The translations under genes were made by a program, and so were the position numbers. A stretch of DNA of 64,000 bases from Triglochin maritima (taxonomy: Eukaryota; Streptophyta; Magnoliopsida; Alismatales; Juncaginaceae). Under the pieces are notes generated by a model. It had not been told where the DNA came from and ran no database searches. It saw nothing but the letters and a program-made list of their open reading frames with translations. Positions 31,542 through 43,023 of the stretch are shown one piece after another (position 1 is the stretch's first letter; each line of letters opens with the position of its first letter). Location of the stretch: NCBI GenBank assembly GCA_963682175.1, contig OY821792.1:1067501-1131500 (forward strand), written 5' to 3'.

Positions 31542-34500
31542 ATGGATGACTCCATAGATCTCCCTCCTGGATTTAGATTTCATCCAACTGATGAGGAAAT
31601 CATAATACACTATCTCTATCCAAAGATGGGGGACACCAACTTCTCTCCCATAGCCATTGGGGAAGTTGACTTCAACAAGGTTGAGCCTTGGGATCTTCCA
31701 AGTAAGTTTCCTTATTTCCTCTTGATTAACTCTTTGCCAAATTCATTCAAAATCATCCAAAATCATCAATAAATTTAAATTAAAACTAATTTGTGTTAAG
31801 ATAAAGCTTAATGATCATCAAAGTTCATTAAGATTACAAGCTTAAAACTAGTTTTCTTACTTCCTTAAGGTTGGGCATGAACCCCAACATCAGAGTTCAT
31901 TATAGAAGAATTGTAGGAAATTTAATTATCTAGTCCATCCAACTTTATCTGTAATTAGCATCTTATTAGTGTTAGGATCGATAATGGCTACTAATCTAAT
32001 CTAAAGTGCCATACTAATGATGGATTAAGCAGTTGAAAAGCAAAAGTAGAGACAACAAACCACAAGAAGACCAAAGATTTTTATAGAGATTCGATACCTC
32101 AACTGGGTCATATTCCTCTCTTTCAAGCCTCACTCGATCAACACGAGTCCTTCTCACGAATTCACTAATTTGATCTCTGTTTTAGACCGAGATCAAGTCT
32201 TTTACAATCCAAGCTCGTAAACAACCTCACCGAGTTTGATTCTTGTTCTCACAACTGGAGAGTGTGGCTTCCTCTGGAACAATACAACTTTCAAACACCT
32301 GAAGGTGGTGTTACAAAATACTCTAGCACTGAAGCACACTTGAGTAGGATAAACTTTAAGAATATAAGTGGAAAACTTAAGCTTTGAGCATGTAGGATTT
32401 GATCTTTTTAGTGGGAGATGTTTCTCTTTAAGGATGTGAGCAAATTGGAGTGTAAGAGATGTGTTAAACTAAGGTTTGAACACCTATTTATAAACCCTAA
32501 GATTCATATAGCAGTTTGGGATAAAGAGAAAAGGATAAAAAAACTACTACACGACAAAAGAAGCAAAAGTGATCTGCCAGTCGGTTGCCAATTGGTCGAC
32601 CGTTTGGTCACTTATGTTCAACTCTTCATTTAATTTCTAAGTTAATTTTTAAACAAATAGGCAAATCGGTCGGATCAACACAATGTAAACTAGGAGTGTG
32701 TATATTGGATACTAGATAATTGGTCGACCATTAGGACAAAAAATGGTCTGACAGTTTCAAGAAAATTTACTGTTCAATTTTGGGTATGATTCGGCCGACC
32801 ACAAGGTGTGACTCGGTCGACCTAAGGTCTGAGGTCTAATTTGGGTAAAGGTTAGTTGGAGAATAATGACAAGAAAACGACTCGAAATGGAATTTGAAAA
32901 CCAAAGAAAGGTCTGACAAAATCGACAAATCGGTGGACCTTCTACCAAAGAGTTGTTGTTAACAAATAGTTGGACGGAACCCAAGTTTTGGTCGACCGGT
33001 TTACAAAGGTTGGTTGAAGTTGAGTTTGGTGGTTTTCGGCTTAGGTTTGGGTGACTATTGTTGTTCAAATAATGTGAGATTTGGTGTGTGTGACTTTTAG
33101 ATGGAACCTAGAGTGAATGTGGATAGATATCCCAACAAATATGCTCAAGCTTACAAGGATTTCTAAAGACTCAAAAACAAAGATAAAATTACATGTCTTC
33201 AAAAGCTTGATTACATGTCTTGATTTCAATCCATTTCTCTTTGAGTTTTGATCACCTATTAAGATAGAAATATGCACAATATAAGCATACGTGCAATGCA
33301 TGGAATGTGTTTGACGCAATTTGATTGTGATTAATATTAGGTTGATTAAATGATCAAAAGAAACATAATCAAAGCCTAAAAACCAACAATTAGTTTTTAT
33401 CATTCATTTGCAATATTTGCAAAACACAAATCTATTCATGCATTGAATTATACAATTTCACAATTACCGCAATATTTCAATAATTTTGCATTTTTCACTT
33501 TAATCCTCCTAATTCATTTGCATTTTTTACCATATAATTGGTATATAATTGTTCATTTCATTTCGTTTCTTCTCTTCATGACTTCTTCCAAGATGATGAT
33601 AAATGTTGCATAATATTAACATTAAGAGTTAATAACCCGTACTTATGATTTATTTATTTACATTTTGTTTGCATTGTTTAACATTTCATTACACCACACT
33701 TACGACTATGAGGTTATCATTACCATAAGAGTTATTTATCATTACATTAAAAAATATTTTTTAATTTTGTATCATTTCAATTCCATATAATCGCTTCCAA
33801 GTTATGATAAATTCTGACTCTTATATATTAAACTTCATCATTTGTGTCATTTCTTTCTGAATAATTTTCATTTTTCACATTATTAAGTCGTTCTTTATGC
33901 AATTTGACGAAATTACCAATATGGTTTGATATTAACTTCTTTCTTTTTTCTTTCTTTTATATATTTGGGGGTTCCAGTTTTTTCCAGTAATTATTGTAAA
34001 TTACAGGTAAAGCTAACATGGGTGAGAAAGAGTGGTTCTTCTTCTTCCAAAAGGATAGGAAGTATCCCACAGGGACGAGGACTAATAGAGCAACAAAAAG
34101 TGGATATTGGAAGGCCACTGGCAAAGACAAAGAAATCTACAATGGGAAGGGTTCTCTTGTTGGCATGAAGAAAACACTTGTTTTCTACAAAGGAAGAGCT
34201 CCCAGAGGAGAGAGAACCAATTGGGTCATGCATGAGTTTAGGGTTGAAGGCATGTCTTCTCTAAGGAGTAGTGCACCCAAAGCTTCAAAGGTTCTAATGA
34301 CATTTCTTCTTCTTCTTCTTCTTCTTCTTCTTCTTCTTCTTTACCATTCACATTGTTTTAGAAACTTCCATTGTGTGTCAAGTACAATAAGTATTTGATT
34401 ACAATGAACATGATCCAATATTTTATTTATCGATAATGAATAGAACCTAAGGTTTAATGAAAACATTGTCTACTACAAATTTGAGACTCAGAGAAAACAA

Positions 34501-35399
34501 ATATGTAAATTAAGCCATTAAATTGTTAGATTTGAAAAAGAAAGGAAACTAAAAAAGGATTGCAAAGTATGACTATTACCTTAAATAAAAACCCCTACTA
34601 ATGGTTCTTTAAAATAATCTAGTTATTGTCAGAAAATGTTTTCTAAAATGTAAAATAAATAAATATTAGATTATCTAGATGAATGGTGTTCTTTTTTTCA
34701 GGCAAAAGGAATCAAGGTTTTGCTAATAGATTGGAAGAATAAGGTTTAAATACAAAACTAAAACAGGTGGAAGTCAAGTCAACCACCCAAAAGACTAATA
34801 ACACAGGGCCAACCACCCAAATTTCTCTAATTAGAGCATAAATAATACAGTATTATGACAACACTATGGTACTAAACTAGAACCTTTTATCACATTTTAT
34901 GTCCATAGTCCATACATAGCCATTAGTGGAAAGGAGTAAGATTCTAAAAACATAGGAACTGAAATATATAGTAAAATTCAATTTCTTTGCATGTGCACCA
35001 ATACATAAAAATTCATTCATGCTGATTTTAATTGTTTCTTTTTTTTTGTAGGATGAATGGGTGGTATCAAAGGTTTTCCACAAGAGCACAACCTCAGCTA
35101 CCAAAATCAAAGAGGCAAAGGTTTCCTCCATGATTCCATCATCACATGGACAAGTTGACTCCTCACAATTAGCACAACCCTCACCATCTACTATGGAATC
35201 TTCACACCTCATCATGAACACCAACAACAACAGTCATGCAACAACAACTTCACAACCCTACTTCTCTACAATGAGCTTGATTGTTGACCAACTACAAGAC
35301 CCACAACTGTTTCTAAACTCCAACTTCAGTCAGCACTTGATATCAAATGAGCATGCAAGCTTCAGAAGTAAGGTTGATGGTTTTTTGAGTACTGATTAA
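31542..35399 (+). CDS. NAC-domain transcription factor, three exons, 263 aa
   Basis: Exons are 31542-31701, 34007-34290 and 35052-35399; their lengths sum to 264 codons with consistent phase. The N-terminal NAC domain shows its subdomains in order: [15 protein letters not shown] (A), [15 protein letters not shown] (B), [18 protein letters not shown] and [18 protein letters not shown] (C), [19 protein letters not shown] and [10 protein letters not shown] (D), and [12 protein letters not shown] (E). NAC proteins bind DNA as dimers through this domain in the nucleus. The C-terminal 100 or so residues are rich in Ser, Thr, Asn and Gln, as expected of an activation region. The domain is closest in form to the NAM/CUC and ANAC100-like groups, but I cannot name the orthologue. 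Introns fall at the two usual NAC positions. Intron 1 is 2.3 kb because of a solo LTR. The exon 2 donor is a weak GTTCTA. Confidence 0.92.
31970..33388. mobile_element. Solo LTR in NAC intron 1
   Basis: It starts TGTTAGGATCG and ends AAACCAACA, flanked by the exact 5 bp duplication ATTAG (31965-31969 and 33389-33393). It has no gag or pol and no second LTR, so it fits a solo LTR left by recombination. The right half has several GGTCGACCG-like motifs. Confidence 0.78.
34305..34341. repeat. (TTC)n microsatellite in NAC intron 2
   Basis: About twelve TTC units lie just after the exon 2 donor and give the intron a pyrimidine-rich start. Confidence 0.95.
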
Positions 35400-37779
35400 A
35401 AAAAGGAGGGCATATGTGATATTTCAATTATTGGGAAGGTATTTAAGATAAGTGAGATCAGAGGTCTAACTTGAAATTGTGGAGACTAGATTGTTCATTT
35501 GTGGCTTGTAAATTATCTGTGCAGATCGTAAATTTATTCTTGCTTAGATTTTGTGTATAATCTAATTTGAGATGTTACCATCACTTGGTAAAATGTATAA
35601 GTAGTCATTGTAAATTTGTCACATGTATACTGTAGAATTGTTATTAATTTGTTGTATAAATTAACTTGGTTAGTGAACTGGATGTCTCATTCATTTTGAT
35701 AATCATTTTACATCTTATCCTCATTTTAATTTCTTTTGAATTTGAACTATATGTTCTTGTTGAAGTATCACATCATTCTTCCATTAAACGAGAAACGCGA
35801 TTGATTCTTTGGAAGTTGCTCCGATCCTAATTAGCACCTTTCTTTCTTTCTTTTTCTTTTTTTGCAGAAAGTTATTGCTTCATAAGTTAGAAATCACACA
35901 CTGATAGCCTATGTTTCGATCACAAGAAATATTTATATATCCATATATAAGAGTGCCTAATCTCAAGTGCTAAGCTTCATAGTTTTTGCCTCCACGATAC
36001 TCTATGCTCAATGGAATATCGTTTGCAAATTAATGAATTTTTTATTCCAACCATTGGGTTGTTAATGTATTATGCTCGGTTTGATGTTTGACTGATGACA
36101 TTTTGTTTATTTTCTTGCTTCTTTCATGTTACATGATTTTCTATTTTGTTTTCTTCATTCTTCTTCATTGGTTGGTTTTGGCATCAATCTTTTGTTTACA
36201 TCATTTGGATGCAAAAAATGCAAACACAAAATAAAACAATACACTCCAAAAAAAGCATTACGGATTCATAAATGAGGAGGGATCCACTACCTTTAAATTT
36301 CGTTGACATATAATTGTGCTTGTTAATAAAATTAAATATATACTACAAATTAAAAATTCAAACCACACACCTTGATCTACAACAAATAGAGACTAAGGAT
36401 ATAAAATCATATACAACATATGGAGACTAAGGATATGAAACAATCATAAAATTTGGAATCATTTCATGTGAGATCTAGAAATCGAGTTTTATAGCGAATG
36501 TAATGCGTTCAATTTTATATCTTTAGATCCCACATGAAACAATTTTTAAATTTTATGATTTGTCATCACTAAAAATGAAAACTTACTTGATTTCTACTAA
36601 TTTGGTCGGGTCGGGTTGGGATTTTGAGGTTTTGAGATTACTGCACTATGAAAATTTCTCTTCCTATGCCCAGTATGGGGAAAATAATTTTACTCCCTAG
36701 AAACTTACTCTCCTAATGATTATCTCCAAATTTTTACCATTGTAATTTTTACAACGATACCAAGCTCACCCTAAAGGTATGCTTGTATAAGTGGATTAGG
36801 TGTAACAAGGAGTGAAAATTAAGAGAATAATTTTTTACCCCCTTAAACATGCTTAGAATGGGAGAAAACAATAGGAGAAGGAGAATTATTATCCCCATAT
36901 TCCCATGAGTTAAAAGTTAGAAGACTTGTAATTTTTTTACAGTTCTAACAAATATATTTGGTATAAATATATATTGTAGGAGGAGTAAAATAAAATTTAG
37001 TTGATTTTTACTAATTTGGTGGAGTCGAGTTGATATTTTTGAAAATTAAGATTATTATTCGATGCTAATTATTACTCTCTATATCACTTAAATTATAAAA
37101 TATAAAAAATGAAAACCACATCATTGTCGCCTTACACCAACGCCAATGGAAAAGCAAGAAACAAAAGTCGACTCCAACACCCTATATCACTCAAACGAAG
37201 TTCGCCTGAGGTGAAGAAAGTTAAAGAGGTATTGCGCCATCAATTGTTGTCTTTAATTTCTCCTTCAATGCTTTGGGGTAGTTCGATTTGTGCAAATCAA
37301 TCAAGGATCAGTTTTAGACTTTTATTAGGTCATTTGTCATAGTACCCTATTTTCCTACCACATAATATTTCTTAGTTTAAGATCTTGGTAAGACATGAAA
37401 TGATAAATATTGTTATCGACGAATCAAACCCTAATAAGACCTCAGTTAAAAATCCCCGATAAGCTACATCATCAACATAAAAAAAAACATCGGTATTAGT
37501 GCATCACCATGATTTGGGACCTCGTCAATTTGATGATGTCAATCGTGTCTTATTTTGTGACTTGTGGTTGCTCGAGCTTAATCAGCCAAGCAAGTACATT
37601 GGGAAAGATCATCATCTCATTCCTTTGATTTCTACATTTACTCGGACAACATGATTCCACGTTTTCAAATCCACGGATGGACTTCTCTTTGTAAATATGT
37701 GTGGTTTTGTGGAAGCGCCAAGATACTTATTGAACGCAATTCTTTCTAAGCAACTTGAGCTTCCAAATATCGAAGAGGC
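35400..37779. other. 3' region of the NAC gene and AT-rich spacer
   Basis: The first few hundred bases probably hold the NAC 3' UTR. A segment starting TACTAATTTGGT occurs twice (about 36596 and 37009) with similar flanks. Short open frames at 37109-37342 and nearby have no support. Confidence 0.4.
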
Positions 37780-37899
37780 CACGTCAAGCAAGAAGTTGTT
37801 CTGCAGGTTTGGTATTGGATTTCAAGGGAACACGATTAAGGTGATAGCTATAATGCATAGTCGCATTAACGATCCCATATTGGACTGTTATTGTGCTTA

Positions 37900-38296
37900 C
37901 TTTTTTCGGCTCCGATGCCAACTTGTTTCGCCCATTTACACGCTTCATCGATCGTTGTAAATACTTGTTTACTATCAAAAAACTCACTGTAATCTACTCT
38001 ATCACCACAAAAATCTTGCAACGGAACCTTAATAAATTAAAATAACACAAAATAAATAAACTAAAAATCAAAAAAAATAAATTTAGGGCGTCTGGCTGGG
38101 ACGCCCATCCATGGAGGAGGCGGCTAAGCCATGCGCCTCTTCCAAGGATGTGGCGTTTGGCTAAACCGCCCCCGCCAAGAGGAGGCGTCCCAGCCAGACA
38201 CCCCTCCTTGGGGAAGACGACTTAGACAAACATCCGAGACGAGAAAAAAAATTCCGTCCCACTTACCTCACCAGATCCAGGCGTTTCGTGATATAT
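37900..38296 (-). pseudogene. MULE transposase N-terminal exons, element E
   Basis: Minus-strand exon 1 (38296-38267) has lost its ATG (the codon is ATA) but keeps the family sequence and a clean GTAAGT donor. After the GC-rich intron, exon 2 opens at 38028 after an AG and reads VPLQDFCGDRVDYSEFF then VFTTIDEACKWAKQVG, which fits the N-terminal region of MULE/FAR1-type proteins. It runs into stops soon after 37900. This copy shows most clearly that the GC-rich block is an intron. Confidence 0.5.
38086..38230. repeat. GC-rich stem-loop cluster, element E
   Basis: GGCGTCTGGCTGGGACGCC at 38087-38105 pairs with GGCGTCCCAGCCAGAC at 38183-38198 over 16 perfect bases, and further GC-rich imperfect repeats lie between. 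It sits in transposase intron 1. Confidence 0.8.
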
Positions 38297-38459
38297 TTTC
38301 GTGGTGTTGGTATTGAGAATGTGAGGAAAACTGAGACAAAAATCTTGTTTTAAGACACGGGACGAAATGAGTATTAAATGAATTGTGAAGGGAAAAATGA
38401 TAATTATTGGGGGCGATTTAAGTATTTTTCCGACGACGAAAAGTAGTTCCCAGCGTATA

Positions 38460-39736
38460 CGTGCCACAGAAAACTTTTTTTCAACCTTTTATTTTTTTTA
38501 AATTGTTTTTCAACCTTTCGTTGTAAAGTGGTAAGAAGAACCTCACAATTTGTATAGGTCTTACGTTCAACTCACTACAACTTCATTTTCAAAGCCATAC
38601 AGACGAATTAATGCACGTGGATGGAAATTAACAAGTGAGATTACATGAGATTGCCGCTTACATTTATTTTCCCCACAAACATGATGGCCTCTATATGAAC
38701 TTGAAATAACATATTCAGACATAGCCAGAATTACAAATATCCATGTCGATGTTGGTGATATATACCATTAGATAAGACGCAATATCATGTCTCATGTCTT
38801 CAACCAAATAACGTAAATATCTCCATGTGATCATCACGAAGAAGCAGAAAACTTTTAACTCAGCACCAACAAAGAAATCAATAGTAGATACTAGATAGGT
38901 ATAACATATATATTTCTTTTCATGACCTCTCTACCAAAACCAAAAGAAAAGAAAAAGGATGAGTATATCTTTTTTATAAAGCAGAGGAGCTAAGTTTTGG
39001 AGAGGAGCAAATTGCAAGAGCGCATTACGTGGTGTTGTCTTATATGACTAATTAGTTGATCACTCTCTGTAATTAGTTAGTTATTGCTTAGAAAGTGTAT
39101 TAAATGGCTCCTTTTGGTATTTAACCCAACATCAAGGGCAAGTTGGGTCCTAAAAGTCGTGTGAAAACTTTCCGAGCAAATCCTACCACAATCATTGGAA
39201 CATTTATTCTGTACCCTTTCTAACGACCTCAATTGTTGTACAACATTTTTCATTTACTGACTTCCCTCTTGTAGGGCCATAAGTTGTAACATTTTGTAGA
39301 AATTGGTTGTACACATTTTGTATCAAAATGGTTTGCCATTTCACTTCTGAGCTGACAATAATGGGAAATTTTTATTCCTGTATTTATTTCATTATTTAAT
39401 TTTTGAAGTTTTGTATTTACGATAAAGTAAACCAACTTAACACAATAAATGATAAAGACTCCTGAATTCTTGACCATTTCGGTGTAGTCTGTCATCAAGT
39501 ATTAATTGCTCATTCATATTATACAGAAGTTAAGAATGAATCATCAAAGTAAAAGAAAAATAATTAAAGGAAATGTTAAGAAAAATGTTGTAAGTTACTA
39601 CTCTCATAAAAGAATTAAAACTAAGAATGAAAAAAGACACTCACCATGATATTTTGTTATATCCTTAAAAAAATATTGTACAAGTTTGTTCCGCATTACA
39701 CTCACCGTGAAATTTTGTTATATCCTTAGAACATCA
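38460..39736. other. AT-rich spacer
   Basis: No gene or element boundary recognised. A sentence-like repeat, ATTTTGTTATATCCTTA, occurs twice near 39650 and 39712. Confidence 0.4.
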
Positions 39737-39739
39737 TTA

Positions 39740-40359
39740 ACAGCCCCCGGGCAGTTCCCGGACACCCTGATTTCTCTTTCAGCCACGTCAGTTTCTTTCT
39801 CCACCACGTCAGTTCAAACCAACACCCTAAATTTTTCTTAACCACACCCAGAAACAACTCAAGCGCCCTACATTCTCTCCCATACACGTCATTTCGAGAT
39901 CAATTCTAGGCAAAACACGAAAAATTGTCAAAAAATTCTAGAAAATATAAACAAATAAAAAACTTATTTTCATAAAAATATATTTGAAAAAAAACGATTT
40001 TAAATGATTTTTAAAACATTTTTGAAAACAAAAACACAAAAAAACAAAAAAAGGGACCAATTGGGGGCCACGTGGCCCCCACCGAGGCACCGTGGGTGCA
40101 TTTCTGGGCCGGAAATGCACCCGGTGCCGCCTGGAAATGCACCCGGGGTGCCCTGTTCCGGGCGCGCCCTTCCGTTAAGAGAGGGTAACTCGGGCGTCCT
40201 TTCCGGGCATCCGAGTGTAGAGCACCCGTTAAGAGTGTTCTCAGGCCGCCCGAAAATGCACCCGGAGTGTCCTACCTCGAGCGCACCCTTCCATTAAGAG
40301 AGGGCAACTCGAGCGCCCTTCCCGGGCACCCGAGTGCAGAGCATCCGTTAAGGGTGCTC
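39740..40359. mobile_element. Harbinger-like MITE, copy 1
   Basis: TTA flanks both ends (39737-39739 and 40360-40362), as for Harbinger insertions. The left 100 bp (GGGCAGTTCCCGG, CAGCCACGTCAGTTT) matches the left of the element at 51542. The right half has two diverged direct copies of about 95-110 bp with GCGCCCTTCCGTTAAGAGAGGG cores (given here with the middle shared bases only), each ending GTTAAGxGTGxTCT. It is non-coding. Confidence 0.55.
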
Positions 40360-40462
40360 TTAAAACACGATATTTGAGCCGCATGAACATTTTACAAGTT
40401 TGTTCCGCCACGTTGGACAATAGGCCACGTCAGCCAAACGCAGCAGCGAGACGATGTTGTTA

Positions 40463-40473
40463 TTGGCGCGAAA
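40463..40473 (+). promoter_or_regulatory. E2F-type site upstream of the DDB2-like gene
   Basis: TTGGCGCGAAA is an exact E2F/DP consensus site 33 bp upstream of the TATA box. E2F sites are known in plant genes for DNA replication and repair. An ACGT motif (GCCACGTCAG) lies about 40 bp further upstream. Confidence 0.65.
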
Positions 40474-40505
40474 GGCAAATGACGATCCTATCCTCATCTC
40501 CCTCC

Positions 40506-40513
40506 TATAAAAA
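40506..40513 (+). promoter_or_regulatory. TATA box of the DDB2-like gene
   Basis: TATAAAAA is followed by a C/A-rich leader (from about 40535) and a consensus GTGAGT donor at 40672, which I take as the end of a non-coding first exon. Confidence 0.65.
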
Positions 40514-40888
40514 CCCAACCCAAAACAAACCTCACACACGTCCACACCCTTTCCTCCTCCGTCACTTCTCTCTCGCGGACCAAAACAAGAAGAATCTCTC
40601 AGGTGGTGTGAACTCCGAATCCCCCCCTCGCCTCGTTCTTGTTACATGCTATTTTTCCCTTTTCCATTCGGGTGAGTCCAATGAAGAACAAAAATCTCAC
40701 GCACTGAGACCCACAGGTGCCCATAGTAGGCCGGCCGCCCTAATCGGAGTTAATAATGTGTTGTTTATATTTCCAGATAATCGGAGTTGAAAATGCGTTT
40801 TGTAGTTTTTCGGATGATCGGAGTTATAATGTGTTGTTTTGGTTGTTTTGTAAGATTGGAGTTGATATGTGTTATTTTCGTTTTTTCT

Positions 40889-41600
40889 GGACTATTGGAG
40901 TTTTGACGTCTGTTTGTTTTTTCTTATTCGTTTTGGTTAAGAGAAAGTTCGAGTTGTGATTCTGTTATTTTTTATTCATGTTTTGCTCGAAAGGATTGGG
41001 TCGAGGATCTGATGATTTTTTAGTTTTTTTTCCTTCTGATTTTCTGTTGAGTTTTCTGTCATTCTGAGATGTTCGGAGTAGAATGAGTTGTTCTCGTGCT
41101 TCTTTGTTTATTTTCACTTTTCGTATTTTTGGACTATCGGAGTTTTGATGTTTGATCTGTTTTTATTACTCGTTTTGGTTAAGAGAAAGTTCGAGTTGTG
41201 ATTTTGTTACTTTTGATTCACGTTTTGCTCGAAAGGATTGGGTCGAGGATCTGATGATTTTTTTAGTTTTTTTCCTTCTGATTTTCTGTTGAGTTTTCTG
41301 TCATTCTGAGATGTTCGGAGTAGAATGAGTTGTTCTCGTGCTTCTTTGTTTATTTTCACTTTTCGTTTTTTTGGACTATCGGAGTTTTGATGTTTGATCT
41401 GTTTTTATTACTCGTTTTGGTTAAGAGAAAGTTCGAGTTGTGATTTTGTTACTTTTGATTCACGTTTTGCTCGAAGGGATTGGGTCGATGATCTGATGAT
41501 TTTTTAGTTTTTTTTCCTTCTGATTTTTCTGTTATTCTGAGATTTTCCGAGTAGAATGAGTTGTTCTCGTGTTTCTTTGTTTATTTTCACTTTTTGTTAA
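40889..41600. repeat. 242 bp tandem repeat, about three copies
   Basis: Copies start at 40889, 41131 and 41373 with GGACTATCGGAGTTTTGA and keep a strict 242 bp period. A fourth partial copy starts near 42208. Confidence 0.9.
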
Positions 41601-42960
41601 TCCCAAACGATCGGAGTTGGATAAGTTTTTTTTAAAATATCGGTTCATTTTAGTAATTTATGTCCAGTAATTGTAATCGGATTGGTATGGATTCTTCACT
41701 TTCAGAAGTAACTTCATTTTCCGTAATTGATATGTTCTGGTAATTAAGTGAAGTTGTTATTCTCTAATTATATGGAATATTCTTCACTTTCCGAAGTAAT
41801 TAATCAGAGCAATGTATGTCTTTAATCTCTACTCTTCATGTAACACTGCCATTAATGAAAGTAACTCTCTGATTAATATCTTCTTTTCGATTTTATCTGT
41901 GCTAGTAAAGAATTACCAAAATGCTAATCATCAACTCTCTCTGGCTCTCTCGATCTACTTCTAGATTGTAATTTTCTTTTATTATTGACAGATTCCATAT
42001 CATTCCATTTCGTTAATTATTTAGGCTTTTTGCTAAATCCATTATAATCGGTGTCAGTTAGGTTAATTTTTCCATGATGACTGTTTCAGTAACTTGTGTA
42101 GTTATTTTGCTTTCATCGATAAGTAACTTGTGTAGTTATTTGGAATTACGAAAAACCTAAGATTGAGGTTATCTACCAGTACCATTCCGTCGGTGGGACT
42201 GATGATTTTTTATTCACGTTTTGCTCGAAAGGATTGGGTCGAGGATCTGATGATTTTTTAGTTTTTTTTTCTTTCTGATTTTCTGTTGAGTTTTCTGTCA
42301 TTCCGAGATGTTCGGAGTAGAATGAGTTGTTCTCGTGCTTCTTTGTTTATTTTCACCTTTTGTTAATCCAAAACGATCGGAGTTTGATAAGTTTTTTTTT
42401 TAAATATCGGTTCATTTCAGTAATTTATGTCCAGTAATTGTTATCAGATTGATATGGATTCTTCACTTTTAGAAGTAACTTCATTTTCCGTAATTGATAT
42501 GTTCTGGTAATTAAGTGAAGTTATTATTCTCTAACTATATGGAATATTCTTCACTTTCCGAAAGAGGATTGCCTATTTGGTTCCGTCGCTTTCTCAATAA
42601 CGAATGGAAACGTCACCTCAAGAATTATTCAGAGCAATGTATGTCTTTAATCTCTACTCTTCATGTAGCACTGCCATTAATGAAACTAACTCTCTGATTA
42701 ACATCTTCTTTTCGATTTTATCTGTGCTAGTAAAGAATTACCAAAATGCTAATCATCAAACCTCCTTGGCTCTCTCTATCTACTTCTAGATTGTAATCTT
42801 CTTTTAGTACTGACAGATTCCATATCATTCCATTTCGTTAATTATTTAGGCTTTTTGCTAAATCCATTATAATCGGTGTCAGTTAGGTTAATTTTTCCCG
42901 ATGACTCTGTTTCAGTAACTTGTGTAGTTATTTTGCTTTCATCGATAAACAACTCTTCAC
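41460..42960. repeat. Tandem duplication of about 750 bp inside the leader intron
   Basis: The segment from TTCACGTTTTGCTCGAA (41460) to TTTTGCTTTCATCGATAA (about 42122) recurs from 42211 to about 42950 with small changes. The junction between the copies carries the exon 3 fragment at 42140-42192. Confidence 0.85.
42140..42192 (+). pseudogene. Stray copy of exon 3 of the DDB2-like gene
   Basis: These 53 bp match 43433-43485 (codons for WNYEKP.IEVIYQYHS) with one mismatch. They lie in the leader intron at the junction of the 750 bp duplication, with no flanking splice sites. Confidence 0.88.
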
Positions 42961-43023
42961 TTTCTTAAGTAAGAATAGATTATTATTTTTGTTTATTTAA
43001 ATCTTTTTTTTTGGTTAATTAGG

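Larger units (their letters stand above)
37780..38450. mobile_element. Mutator-like element E, reversed fragment
   Basis: The terminal repeat 38411-38450, read on the minus strand as GGAACTACTTTTCGTCG, is the left end of the family, so this copy is inverted relative to B and D. The far end was not found; the left limit given is only where family similarity fades. Confidence 0.6.
40672..43022 (+). other. Leader intron of the DDB2-like gene
   Basis: It would run from GTGAGT at 40672 to the AG two bases before the ATG at 43024. It is T-rich and made largely of internal duplications. Long T-rich leader introns are common in strongly expressed plant genes. The intron is inferred from splice signals only. 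Confidence 0.55.

Noticed and set aside
37109..37960. Plus-strand short frames next to MULE E
   Set aside because: They overlap minus-strand transposase-like exons or AT-rich sequence and have no motif.
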